DNA of 64,000 bases from Nageia nagi. Taxonomy: Eukaryota; Pinophyta. Shown here one piece after another: positions 1-9,784 of the stretch. The notes beneath the pieces are model-generated. The model was not told where the DNA came from, did no database searches, and saw only the letters and a program-made list of their open reading frames with translations. The position numbers and the translations under genes are program-made. The stretch is from the NCBI GenBank assembly GCA_050084985.1, contig JBITNC010000001.1:210738001-210802000 (forward strand). The letters run 5' to 3'. Positions within the stretch are counted from its first letter, which is position 1; each line of letters opens with the position of its first letter.

Positions 1-504
1 TGATTCCCTTCTCAACTTCATATAAACACATTCTAAGTTGCAAAAATCAAATGATAAATGGAATTCAAGTTATTTTCTTAGCCCATATAGGTACTTTGTT
101 CAAGATTTGAACTTTAGTGAAGTGTTCCATGCATAATCAATTAATAAAGAAGAAGAGGTATATGATGTTCCATGCCTATAAGCCCTTCCTTCTCTATACC
201 AATAATGAGACCTAGAATTTCTAATTGAGAAATTAATTGATACCACTATTAGGACTATCAAAGAGCCAAAATTGATCAAAATTAAATGAAATTTTAATAG
301 GTAATAATAATAAAGGTACATACAAGTAATTATCAAACATAGTTAGTTAGAACATTTGGTCTTATTTTGATATATCTAGTTTAAATCCTTCCTTTTCATG
401 CACACTTTACCTCTTAAAAAGTATATCAAATTGGTAAAGAAAAAAATAAAAAATATACATATAAGGCTTTGCTAATGAAAAAAAAATAGAAAAACACTTC
501 AATA
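1..504. other. AT-rich flank, no gene seen
   Basis: I see no coding or structural signal that I can defend. The stretch lies just upstream of recognisable reverse transcriptase and may be further decayed retroelement sequence. The short open stretch on the minus strand at 100-336 has no recognisable motif and biased low-complexity composition. Confidence 0.5.
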
Positions 505-1927
505 TTGATTTCCTAAGATCCATTAATTATTTTGAATGGATGTCTAATATTGTTCTTATCATAAAACCCAATGGGGAGGTAAGAATTTACATAGAATTTT
601 AAGATATAAATAATGCATATCCAAAAGATGATACTCCTTTGACTAATATTGATATGATTGTAGATAGTATAGTTGGGCATGATACATTGTATTTCATGGA
701 TTGATTTTCTTGTTACAATCAAATTTTGATCAATTTAGTTTATGAACACAAAATAACCTTCATCACTCCTTGGGGAAATTTATGTTAGAAAGTGATGCCC
801 TTTGGCCTTTAAAAATACAAGAACTACATATCAACATTCTATGATCTCCATGTTTCATGGTTAGATCAATAAATCAACAAAATTTTATGTTGATGATATA
901 TCTACATAAGAAAATGATAAGTTACACCAATTGGAAGAGTTATTAGACATCCTTGAAAAGTATAATCTTAGGTTGAAGACACAAAATTGTGATTTTTATG
1001 TAACTTTAGGAACATTATTGGGCTTCATACTCTTCAAATGGAGAATAGAGGTTGATCCAAAGAAGGTAAAGGCCATCATCAACATGTCAACTACTAAAAA
1101 CCTTCAGTAACAAAGGATTCTCTATAGTAAGATCAAATTTGTTAGAATATTTATTTCTCAGCTAGGTGATAAGTGTGTCCCTTTCACTCATTTTCTAAAG
1201 AAAGATTTTAAATTTGTATGGAATTACAAATGCCAAAAATCCTTTAAATATATCAAACAATATTTGTTCAATCCTACTATTCTATTTTCCATGGGCTTTG
1301 CAAAGCCTACCTATCTCTATTTATCAACCATAATGCATGCCTTAGGGCTAATGCTATATCAACAAGATGACTCCAATAAGGAAATAAAATATATTATCTT
1401 AGTAAGATACTACTAGAATATGAAAGTAGGTACATTCCCATTGAAAAGCTTTATTCTAGAATTATTTTACTACTAAAATATTGAGGTATTATATTTTATA
1501 CTATTCTATATATGTGGTGATTCATGTTAATCTTTTGAAGTATCTCATAGCTAAACAACATGGCTCATGAAGAATTACAAAATAGATGATGTTATTGTAA
1601 GAATTTGACTTTTATGAAGCAAAAGGATATGAAAGGGAAGGCAATCACAAATTTTATGGTTTAATTCCCTGAAAATAAAGTGACCCACAAAGAATTCCCA
1701 AATTAATATGCTTAGTATTTTCATCTTAAAAGGGCATGTGTCATTCTAATGGGAATTTGCACCAATTTTTCAATCAATGGGATATCCTATATGAATATGT
1801 ATGTTAGATAGAGGAATAACCTAAATAATAAACATTATATTTTGATGGATCTAGGTGCATGTATTAATAAGGGGTAGGTATTATCCTTATTACTCCTTCT
1901 AATGAAGTCATTCCTATGACATACATG
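505..1927 (+). pseudogene. Ty3/gypsy pol remnant, left part (RT and RNase H)
   Basis: A decayed polymerase region of a Ty3/gypsy retrotransposon. Reading through stops and small shifts gives the reverse transcriptase blocks in order: a YFEWMSNIVLI-like start, IKPNGEVRIYI (~560), DINNAYPKDDTPL (~610), a TPWGN block (~765), VMPFGL (~787), FYVDDIST (~883, the catalytic box) and GFILFKWRIEVDPKKVKAI (~1020). The RNase H/connection region follows (~1100-1500). At ~1838 a YFDGSRC motif starts a second, archaeal-type RNase H, typical of the Tat lineage. Coding is cut at 1927 by the copia element and resumes at 7334, where PMTYKLGLEY reads across the junction once the copia and one ATACA copy are removed. 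Many stops mean it is dead. The family call is firm; the lineage call is an inference from the second RNase H. Confidence 0.85.
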
Positions 1928-2624
1928 TTAGGATTTAAAGAGTTCATATAACCAAGAGCATTCACAATTTAGATTGTCTTTGGCAAAGAAGAAACAACAT
2001 TAAGCATACTACTGAAAATAAACATCCATAAACATCAATCACACAAGAGAGACATAAGAGATAATGTGGTTCACCCAGTGTAGGCTACATCCACGAAGAA
2101 GCTTTCAACTCTTTTGCATTCAAGTCCTCCAAGCAATACACTAGTAGCATAACCTTGCTACAACCTTCACTTTGGAGTTACAACAAAGCCTCACTACAAT
2201 CTCTCTCTCAACAATTACAATCAACCTCACAAGTGCTGTCAAATTATAGTCACTCACACACTATCACACCACATCATACATGCCTCAACTCAAATGCTTA
2301 TTTATAGGTACAAACTAACCCAACTTAAACCCAAGTTGGATCAAGAAGGTCATTAGGTAACCCCCAACCCTTCTGTAACTACAAAACTAGCTGTCATGAC
2401 ACCTAGGCAATTGAAAACTGATGAGAAATGAGAAAGTAACTGTTCTCTATTTCTTAGCTAGTGCCCTGCAGATCAGTTAGCAATAATAGGCTAGTTTCCT
2501 TCAGATCGGCTGGGCCTAGCTGGTTGGTCGATTGTCTAGCCGGTTGGCCAGCTAGCTATCTGGCTGGTTGGCTAGTTCTATCTAGCCGACTGGCTGGCTA
2601 GTCGCAGTCTCCACATTTTTAATA
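1928..2624 (-). repeat. 3' LTR of the copia element
   Basis: Direct repeat of 6630-7328. It begins TGTTAGGATT on the plus strand and ends TTTTTAATA, followed at once by the purine tract of the element. The 5-bp ATACA at 1923-1927 is the target duplication. Confidence 0.92.
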
Positions 2625-2640
2625 ATCTCCCACTTGGAGA
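2625..2640 (-). other. Polypurine tract of the copia element
   Basis: On the minus strand this reads CCAAGTGGGAGAT directly against the 3' LTR. It is the expected place for plus-strand priming in reverse transcription. Confidence 0.7.
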
Positions 2641-2684
2641 CTTCTTCCTCTGCAACAAGGCTCAAAAGCTCCTCATCTTGGCCT

Positions 2685-5668
2685 TTACTCCTTAAGACCA
2701 ATCCAAGTTGAGCAAGAGCCCAACTTCTCCTTTGTAACAACTTTTGTGAACATGTCTGTAGGATTTTGTGATATGTGAATCTTCCCCAAACTGATTGAAC
2801 CATCCTCCAATGCTGCCCTGATGAAGTGGTACCTTAATTTGATGTGTTTGGTTCTCGAATGGTAGGCTAAGTTCTTTGCAAGATGGATAGCACTCTGGCT
2901 ATCGCTCCATAGCTTCGCATCCTCCTGCACCTTTCCCAGTTCCTCCATCAGTCTCTTCAACCAAATCAATTCTTTACTCACCTCTGTCATCACCATGTAC
3001 TCTGCCTCAGTAGTGGAGAGAGCCACAACCTGTTAGAGTTTTGAAATCCAACTAACCGTTGTACCTCCAATGGTAAACACATAACCTGTAGTGCTTCTCC
3101 CACCATCTATATCACCTGCCATGTTAGAATCAACATATCCTTACAAACAAGAGTTAGATCCACCAAAACATAAAGAGTAATGAGAAGTACCCCTTAAATA
3201 CCTAAGGATCCATTTAACTGCTTCCCAATGCCCTTTTCCTAGATTATTCATAAATCTACTAACCACTCCCACTGCTTGTGCTATATCTGGTCTAGTACAT
3301 ACCATTGCATACATTAAACTCCCAACCGCTGAAGCATAAGGAACCTTATTCATGTACTCCTTTTCCTTATCTATCTTAGGACATAAATGTTTGGTGAGTT
3401 TAAAATGTTTTGCCAATGGTAAAGTTACAGATTTTGCATTATTCATATTGAACCGTTTAAGAACCTTTTCAATATAGTCTTCTTGACTTAGTCTTAGTGA
3501 GTGGTTTTGTTTATCTCTTGTTATTTTCATTCCAAGAATTTGATTAGCTTCACCCAAATCTTTCATTTCAAAAGTTTTAGCCAACTTTTCCTTAAGATCA
3601 ACAATATCCTGCATACTAGGTCCTGCTATCAACATGTCATCCACATATAAAAGCAAGATTACATAGTTGCCATTTGTTGTTCTTTTTATATACACACAAT
3701 GATCAGATTGACATCTTACAAATTCATTTGTTACCATGAAAGTGTCAAACTTATGATACCATTGCCTGGGTGCTTGTTTTAAGCCATACAAACTCTTTTC
3801 CAATTTACATACATACCCTTCTTTACCTTTGACCTCAAAACCTTTGGGTTGATGCATATAAATATCCTCCTCCAAATCCCCATGAAGGAAAGTTGTCTTT
3901 ACATCCAGTTGTTCAAGAAACAAATTTTTAGTAGCAACAAGACTCAATATTGCTCTAATCGAGGTCATTTTAACAACTAGAGATAAGATCTCATCATAAT
4001 CAATACCTTTTTTCTGTTCAAAACCTTTTACCACAAGTCTTACCTTGTACCTTTATTGCCCATCTGCATCCTCCTTTATCCTATACATCCATTTGTTAGT
4101 AAGAGCCCTCTTACCCTCTGGAAGCTCAACCAAACTCCAAGTTTGATTCTTAAGTAAGGAGTCCATCTCCTCCTTCATAGCATGCTCCCACTTAATCTAT
4201 GTACCACCCTGCATAGCTTCATCAAAACATTCAGGTTCACCACCATCAGTATACAAAATATGATAAAGAGTAGGAGAATATCATTCAGGAGGATTTCTAA
4301 TCCTTGTGGATCTTCTAAGCGGTAAAGTTTGAGGTGTTTGTAGTGGAGGTGCTTCAACATTATCAGGACCCTTATATTGATCAACATCTTCTAGAGATAC
4401 ACTCTTAGGTTCCTCAACCTTTTGCAACCTGTCTTTATACATGTTATTCTCATTGAATACAACATCTCTACTTCTAATGATTTTATGGTTATCAACATCC
4501 CATAACCTATATCCAAAATCATTAACACCATATCCAATAAGATAACATTTTTGTGATTTTGCATCAAGTTTATTTCTATTCTCCTTATCAACATGTGCAA
4601 AAGCCTCACAACCAAAGACTCTCAAGAATGAGTAATTCACCTTTTTACCTGTCCACATCTCCTCTGGAATGCCTCCATCTAAAGCCATATATGGACCCCT
4701 ATTAATCAAGTAAACAGCAGTGTCAATAGCATCAACCCAAAGATTTAAAGGAAACCCAGCATGTATCCTCATACTTCTAGCCCTTTCCAAGATAGTCCTA
4801 TTCATTCTCTCTACAACCCCATTTTCCTGTGGAGTTCTAGGAACCACCTTAATCCTTCTAATGCCATTGTGTGAAAAAAATGAATCAAACTCATTATTGC
4901 AAAATTCTCCACCATTATCTGACTTAAGACATTTTAACTTAGAATTAGTTTCATTCTCAACCAATGCCTTCCACCTCTTAAAAGTTTCAAACACATCAGA
5001 TTTCTTTTTAAGACAAAATACCCATGTCTTCCTGGTACAATCATCAATAAAAGTGAAAAAATAAGATGAGCCCCCAAGTGAGCAAACCTGTGCAGGACCC
5101 CACACATCTGTATGAACAAGCTCTAATTTGTGACTCTTCCTTTCATTGTCAACTTTAAGAAATCTAACTTTCTTTTGTTTACCATACACACAATCTTCAC
5201 AAAATCCTAAATCAATTTCTTTTAGATTTGGAAGTGAACCATTAGTGTGTAACATTTTCATTCCTTTTTCACTCATATGTCCAAGTCTATTATGCCATAG
5301 TGATGTATCATTACCAAAGGAAACAAGGTTCAATGAATAATCAAAGACATTTGTGAGTAAATAAAGAGACCCCACCAAATTTCCCTTTGCAAATACCATT
5401 GAACCTTTAGAAACTTTCCAATTACCATCCCCGAATGTCATCACATAGCCCTCCTTATCCAATTTACTTATTGATATGAGATTCCTTTTAAGATCCAGAA
5501 TGTGTCTTGCTTCATTAAGAGTCCATTGTGTTCCATTAGGTAATTTCATTGTTATATTGCCCATACCAACAATTTTACATGCATGTTCATTACCTAATAA
5601 CACTTGACCAAAATCACCATGTGTGTAATTAGAAAAGAAGTCCTTATGTGGAGTAGCATGATTGAAGC
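2685..5668 (-). pseudogene. Copia pol: integrase, reverse transcriptase, RNase H
   Basis: One reading frame runs from the protease/integrase junction to the stop at 2685-2687, broken by stops at 4281-4283, about 4197, 4053-4055, 3141-3143 and 3033-3035. In order it shows: integrase zinc finger (HNRLGH...CEDCVYGKQ, ~5290-5180); integrase core residues in HTDVWGP, KSDNGGEF and PQENGVVERMNR; a copia C-terminal block (RVFGCEAFAHV, LIGYG); RT with FLEQLDVKTTFLHGDL (~3905) and the catalytic LLLYVDDMLI (~3650); and RNase H with TEAEYMV and WSDSQSAIHLAKN (~2990-2880). Integrase before RT is the defining copia order. Apart from the stops the protein is well preserved, so the insertion is moderately recent but cannot be autonomous as it stands. 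Confidence 0.93.
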
Positions 5669-6550
5669 ACCCGAATCAAGAACCCAATAATCATTGTTCT
5701 TTTCGTTAGACATGATTAAAGCATCTTGGATTAATTCACCAACCATATTAACCTCTTGATTACTTGTGCTTTCATTATTACTACTATCACATTCTTTACC
5801 TTTTCTATTCCAACAATCCTTTTTAATGTGACCCTTTTTACCACAATAACAACATTCCAATTTTGTTTTACCTTGTGATTTCGACCTTCCTTGTGATTTG
5901 CTTCTTGACTTGCTTCTCCTTCTTTCCTTTGGTCTTCCTCTTGCCTCTACTCTGAGAGCAGCATTGGAGCATTATCCCATGGACTTTCTCCTCATGTCCT
6001 CACTAAGAATTGTTCCAACAACTTCATCAAAGACCAATTTTGCATTAGAAGAAGAATTGCTAACAGCCATAACAAAGCTATTCCAACTATCTGGAAGTGA
6101 ACATAGAATTAACAAGGCCCTTACTTCATCTTCAAATTCTAAACTTACTGAAGTCAATTGATTTGTGATTGTATTGAACTCATTAACATGGTCCTGAACT
6201 GAACTACCTTCATTCATCTTCATGTTAAACAATTTTTTCATTAAGTATACTTTGTTAGAGGCAAATGGTTTTTCATACAATTTAGCAAGCTTATCCATTA
6301 CACCTTTAGTGGTCTTTTCATTGGAAATATTGAAAGCTACACTAGAACTTAAACAAAGTCTTATAGCACCCAAAGCCTTTCTATCTAAGATATTCCACTC
6401 TTCATCACTCATAGAAGTAAGTTTCTTACTCTTCTCTTCTAGAGGTAGATAGAGATCCTTTTGGTAGAGGTAGTCTTCCATTTGCATTTTCCAAAACTGA
6501 AAGCCTTGCCCATTAAACCTTTCCACCTTTAGCCTCCCTTCTTCAGCCAT
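5669..6550 (-). pseudogene. Copia gag with CCHC knuckle and protease start
   Basis: The frame starts at the ATG at 6550-6548 (MAEEGRLKVERFNGQGF), which fits copia Gag better than an upstream in-frame ATG at 6583. It shows a UBN2-type gag domain (FWKMQMEDYL, VQDHVNEF, LLILCSLPDSW), one TAA stop at 5972-5974, a basic RS-rich stretch (~5940-5870) and the zinc knuckle CCYCGKKGHIKKDC (~5857). The protease active site LDSGAS follows near 5680. At about 5668 the frame shifts; the next frame gives HATPHKDFF, as expected after the protease motif. Gag would package the RNA and the protease would mature the polyprotein. The stop and the shift make it non-functional. Confidence 0.9.
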
Positions 6551-6615
6551 AGTGCTCTTCCTTGGTTTCCAATCTACACACAAGATTCACCAACAAAATC
6601 CCAACACAACAACAT

Positions 6616-6627
6616 GCTCTGATACCA
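6616..6627 (-). other. Primer binding site, initiator Met-tRNA type
   Basis: On the minus strand this reads TGGTATCAGAGC, the classic copia primer site complementary to the 3' end of initiator methionine tRNA. It lies 2 bases inside the 5' LTR. Confidence 0.92.
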
Positions 6628-6629
6628 AT

Positions 6630-7328
6630 TGTTAGGATTTAAAGAGTTCATATAACCAAGAGCATTCACAATTTAGATTGTCTTTGGCAAAGAAGAAACA
6701 ACATTAAGCATACTACTGAAAATAAACATCCATAAACATCAATCACACAAGAGAGACACAAGAGATAACGTGGTTCACCCAGTGTAGGCTACATCCACGG
6801 AGAAGCTTTCAACTCTTTTGCATTCAAGTCCTCCAAGCAATACACCAACAGCATAACCTTGCTACAACCTTCACTTTGGAGTTACAACAAAGCCTCACTA
6901 CAATCTCTCTCTCAACAATTACAATCAACCTCACAAGTGCTATCAAATTATAGTCACTCACACACTATCACACCACATCATACATGCCTCAACTCAAACG
7001 CTTATTTATAGGTACAAACTAACCCAACTTAAACCCAAGTTGGATCAGGAAGGTCATTAGGTAACCCCCAACCCTTCTGTAACTACAAAACCAACTGTCA
7101 TGACACCTAGGTAACTAAAAACTGATGAGAAATGAGAAAGTAATTGTTCTTTGTTTCTTAGCTGGTGCCCTACAGACTGGTTAGCAATAACAGGCCAGTT
7201 TCCTTTAGATTGGCTGGGCCTAGCCGGTTGGTCAGCTATCTGGCCGGTTGGCCGGCTGGCTGTCTAGCTGGTTGGCCGGTTCTGTCTAGCCAGCTGGCCG
7301 GCTGGTCACAGTCTCTACATTTTTAATA
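6630..7328 (-). repeat. 5' LTR of the copia element
   Basis: Direct repeat of 1928-2624, 699 bp. It ends next to the ATACA duplication at 7329-7333. Its GC-richer end (about 7205-7310) holds many short GGCTGG/GCCGGTTGG words that differ between the two LTRs almost only by C/T and G/A changes. Confidence 0.92.
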
Positions 7329-7333
7329 ATACA

Positions 7334-7690
7334 AACTTGGTTTAGAATATAAAAATAATATAGAATAATATGAGGTATTGATTTTTGATTTGAAAGCTAC
7401 TATTTTGCTCAAGATCAAACATCTTATTATTTATGGTTATTCTTAGCTAGTCATTAACAAAAATAATCGAATCTATAACATGAAAGATGATAAGTTACTC
7501 CCCTATAAGGCCATGGATAGTATTCTTCTTAGCCACTTCGATTATTACAAAATTGAAAATATTCTAAGAATAAAAAATAGATATCTAGATGCCATAGAAA
7601 GTGTGAAAAGTTTATTCTAAGCCCAAAATTGATCATAAATTCTAGTCATATATCAAAATTAGGATGGGTGTATAATAAAATCATGCCATT
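7334..7690 (+). pseudogene. Ty3/gypsy pol remnant, right part (second RNase H)
   Basis: Continuation of the pol remnant at 505-1927 after the copia insertion. It reads LGLEYKNNIEYEVLIFDLKA, then IKHLIIYGYS and LVINKNNRIYNMKDDKLLPY, the typical second half of an archaeal-type RNase H from Tat-lineage gypsy elements. It then gives a short linker (KIENILRIKNRYLDAIESV) that normally precedes integrase. The integrase itself is not recognisable. The tail of this segment is duplicated in tandem downstream. Confidence 0.8.
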
Positions 7691-8024
7691 GTTAGCATCA
7701 CAATTCCTCTTCTTCACTCAATGATATTTCAAATATATATTAATGCAATTATTTTGAACATTTATTAAAAAAAAAATAGCATGCCTTTTCCTAGTAAATA
7801 TAAAAATTGAAAATATTCTAAGAATAAACAACATATATGTAGATGCCATAGAAAGTAGGAAAAGGTTATTCTAAGCCCAAATTTGATTACAAATTTTGGT
7901 TATATATCAAAATTAGCATAGGTGTATATCAAATTCATACCACTTTTAGTATCATAATTCCTCTTCTTTGCTTGATGATATTTTGGGTGTATATTAATGC
8001 AATTATTTTGCACATTTATTATGA
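7552..8024 (+). repeat. Tandem duplication, period about 254 bp
   Basis: 7552-7770 is repeated at 7806-8024. Both copies begin ATTGAAAATATTCTAAGAAT and share GATGCCATAGAAAGT, TTATTCTAAGCCCAAA, TATATCAAAATTAG and ATTAATGCAATTATTTTG. The copies differ by scattered substitutions, so the duplication is old. It includes the end of the gypsy linker coding. Confidence 0.85.
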
Positions 8025-8038
8025 AATTTTGACAAACC

Positions 8039-8230
8039 ATTTTCCCAATGAAGTAAAAATTATGGGCATATGTGAATTTATACATGAAGGGTGTATATCA
8101 AATATTTTTTGATGTGACCTTTCTTGATGAAGATTAAATTATGTGCATATATGAATCAATATATGAAGGGTGTGTATCCAAAAGTTTTAGCATGACCTTT
8201 CTCAATGACGTTTAAATTATCACCCTATAT
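8039..8230 (+). repeat. Tandem repeat, period about 80 bp, ~2.4 units
   Basis: Units share TTTCYYAATGAAG, AAATTATGKGCATAT, ATATGAAGGGTGTRTATC and end with a GACC word. It directly follows the 254-bp duplication. Confidence 0.65.
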
Positions 8231-8399
8231 ATGCCTAATATTTAATAAAATTATATGTAAATAAAAAATGTATGACACCTAAGGTACACACCCTATAATT
8301 AAAATTGTAGAAAAATATCCCCAACCTATTTTAGAGGGTCCTCTCATTTGCAAAAGCTTATCCTATCAATATCAATTGTAGAAGCTCAACCCTTTTGAT

Positions 8400-9015
8400 C
8401 ATCATATTTGCAATGTATCTTGAAAGTCATGTCACTTGATAAAATCTCTAATTTTCACTATGCATATTGTTAAATAATGTATGTACCTTCTATTTGCTTT
8501 CACATTTTACATGCATGTCTACCAAGAAAATTAAAATAACATTTGATGAAAACCCACTTTCAACTACTCTTTTCTAGATGTGTAAATCTTATTGCATAGC
8601 TCATATGTTAAATAATTCTTGGGTATTTTGTATTCTTCACATTTTGAAATTCATTTGAAACTTATTTACAACTACTGCATAACTAAAGTATCATAATTCT
8701 CATACATTAGTCATGCATACTACATTCAAAATATTTGATGCAAAGTCTATGGTCACGTGTATCATTCCATATTTTGCATGCATATCTATCAATGCATTTA
8801 CAATTATAATATTCTACAAAAAAATATGTTTGCATCATGCATCTTATAAAATAATTCTATGGCCTTGTGTATTATTCCACATATTGTATTATGTCTATCA
8901 AAGCTTTCACAACCATAATATTTGATTAAAAAATTATATTTTCATCATGCATCTTGTTAAATGATTATAAGGACTTGTGTATTTTTCTACATTTTGCATA
9001 CATATATATCAAGGA
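8400..9015 (+). repeat. Tandem repeat, period about 115-125 bp, ~5 units
   Basis: Diverged units share CATGCATCTTGTTAAATAAT, then a CTTGTGTATTCTTCCACATT-like word, then TTGCATACATGTCTATCAAG and ACAACCATAATATTTGAT. Related units occur at 13880-14240, 14640-14760 and 22930-23630. Short open frames here (such as 8713-8925) arise from the repeat and carry no domain. Confidence 0.75.
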
Positions 9016-9784
9016 ATTCAAAACCAATTATCAGCAATACAACAATGAGATTAGATATTCATGCATGATATAAATTTATATTTCTTATGAAATCTAAGAC
9101 TAACCAACACATTGATATGGATTATATAGATAGAATACATTATTTCTCCAAATTCATTATGAAATTAGTTACCCAAGCTTGAGATAAGTCTCATTTTCCC
9201 TTTTATCAAATCTATTATGATCAAGAAACACTTATGAAAACTTAAATAAAATACTATTCCTTAAAATAAATAGTTTTAGAAAAATTAATATAAAATAAAA
9301 TACTTGAATACTATCAAACTAATTTGATATGAGATATTCAAAAGATACAAAGGGTGTTAATATTGAAATGGCATATGATTATCAATCTACCTATCCAATA
9401 CATCCATGGAAAATAAGTATTTTACCATAATGATTTAATCTATATAGGATTTCAATGTAAGGTAGGATCAATAAATTTAATGGCAAAAATGCATTTATGC
9501 AGGTTACATGATTAAAAAAAGGGTGAACAAGCTAATCCTAATGCATAATGCATATTTTTTGTGTTCAACCAAAACTTCAAATTCTTAGGAAGATAGTTAC
9601 AAACTAAAGAAAATCATATTTTTATTTCCAATTTATGTAATGGATGATTATCTCTTAACATATACTATGATTCTAAGTTATTTATTTTATATGTAGTTAT
9701 GTTATTATAGATATAAATATAGTCAAGATGATGCACCTTGTACAAAATGAAGGAGAACTTTTATTTAAAAAAGGGGTACATATC
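9016..9784. other. AT-rich spacer, nothing recognised
   Basis: No coding motif, structured repeat or RNA gene seen. The last part may be the 5' end of the MULE gene that follows, but I could not support a start codon there. Confidence 0.5.

Larger units (their letters stand above)
1928..7328 (-). mobile_element. Ty1/copia LTR retrotransposon, full length but inactivated
   Basis: A complete minus-strand copia element of about 5.4 kb. It has two ~698-bp LTRs, a primer binding site, gag, protease, integrase, reverse transcriptase and RNase H in copia order, and a purine-rich tract. It is flanked by the 5-bp target duplication ATACA at 1923-1927 and 7329-7333. It sits inside a decayed Ty3/gypsy pol whose reading continues precisely across the empty site. 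In element orientation the LTR begins TATTAAAA and ends CCTAACA, so the termini are TA...CA rather than the usual TG...CA. A hand comparison of the LTRs gives roughly 93-94% identity, with nearly all differences being transitions. One frameshift and several stops block the proteins. Confidence 0.93.

Noticed and set aside
4720-6452. Plus-strand open frames within the copia element (4720-5064, 5146-5340, 5898-6161, 6222-6452)
   Set aside because: They are antisense to well supported gag and pol coding and have no motifs.
8713-8925. 70-residue plus-strand frame
   Set aside because: It lies in the ~120-bp tandem repeat and has no domain.
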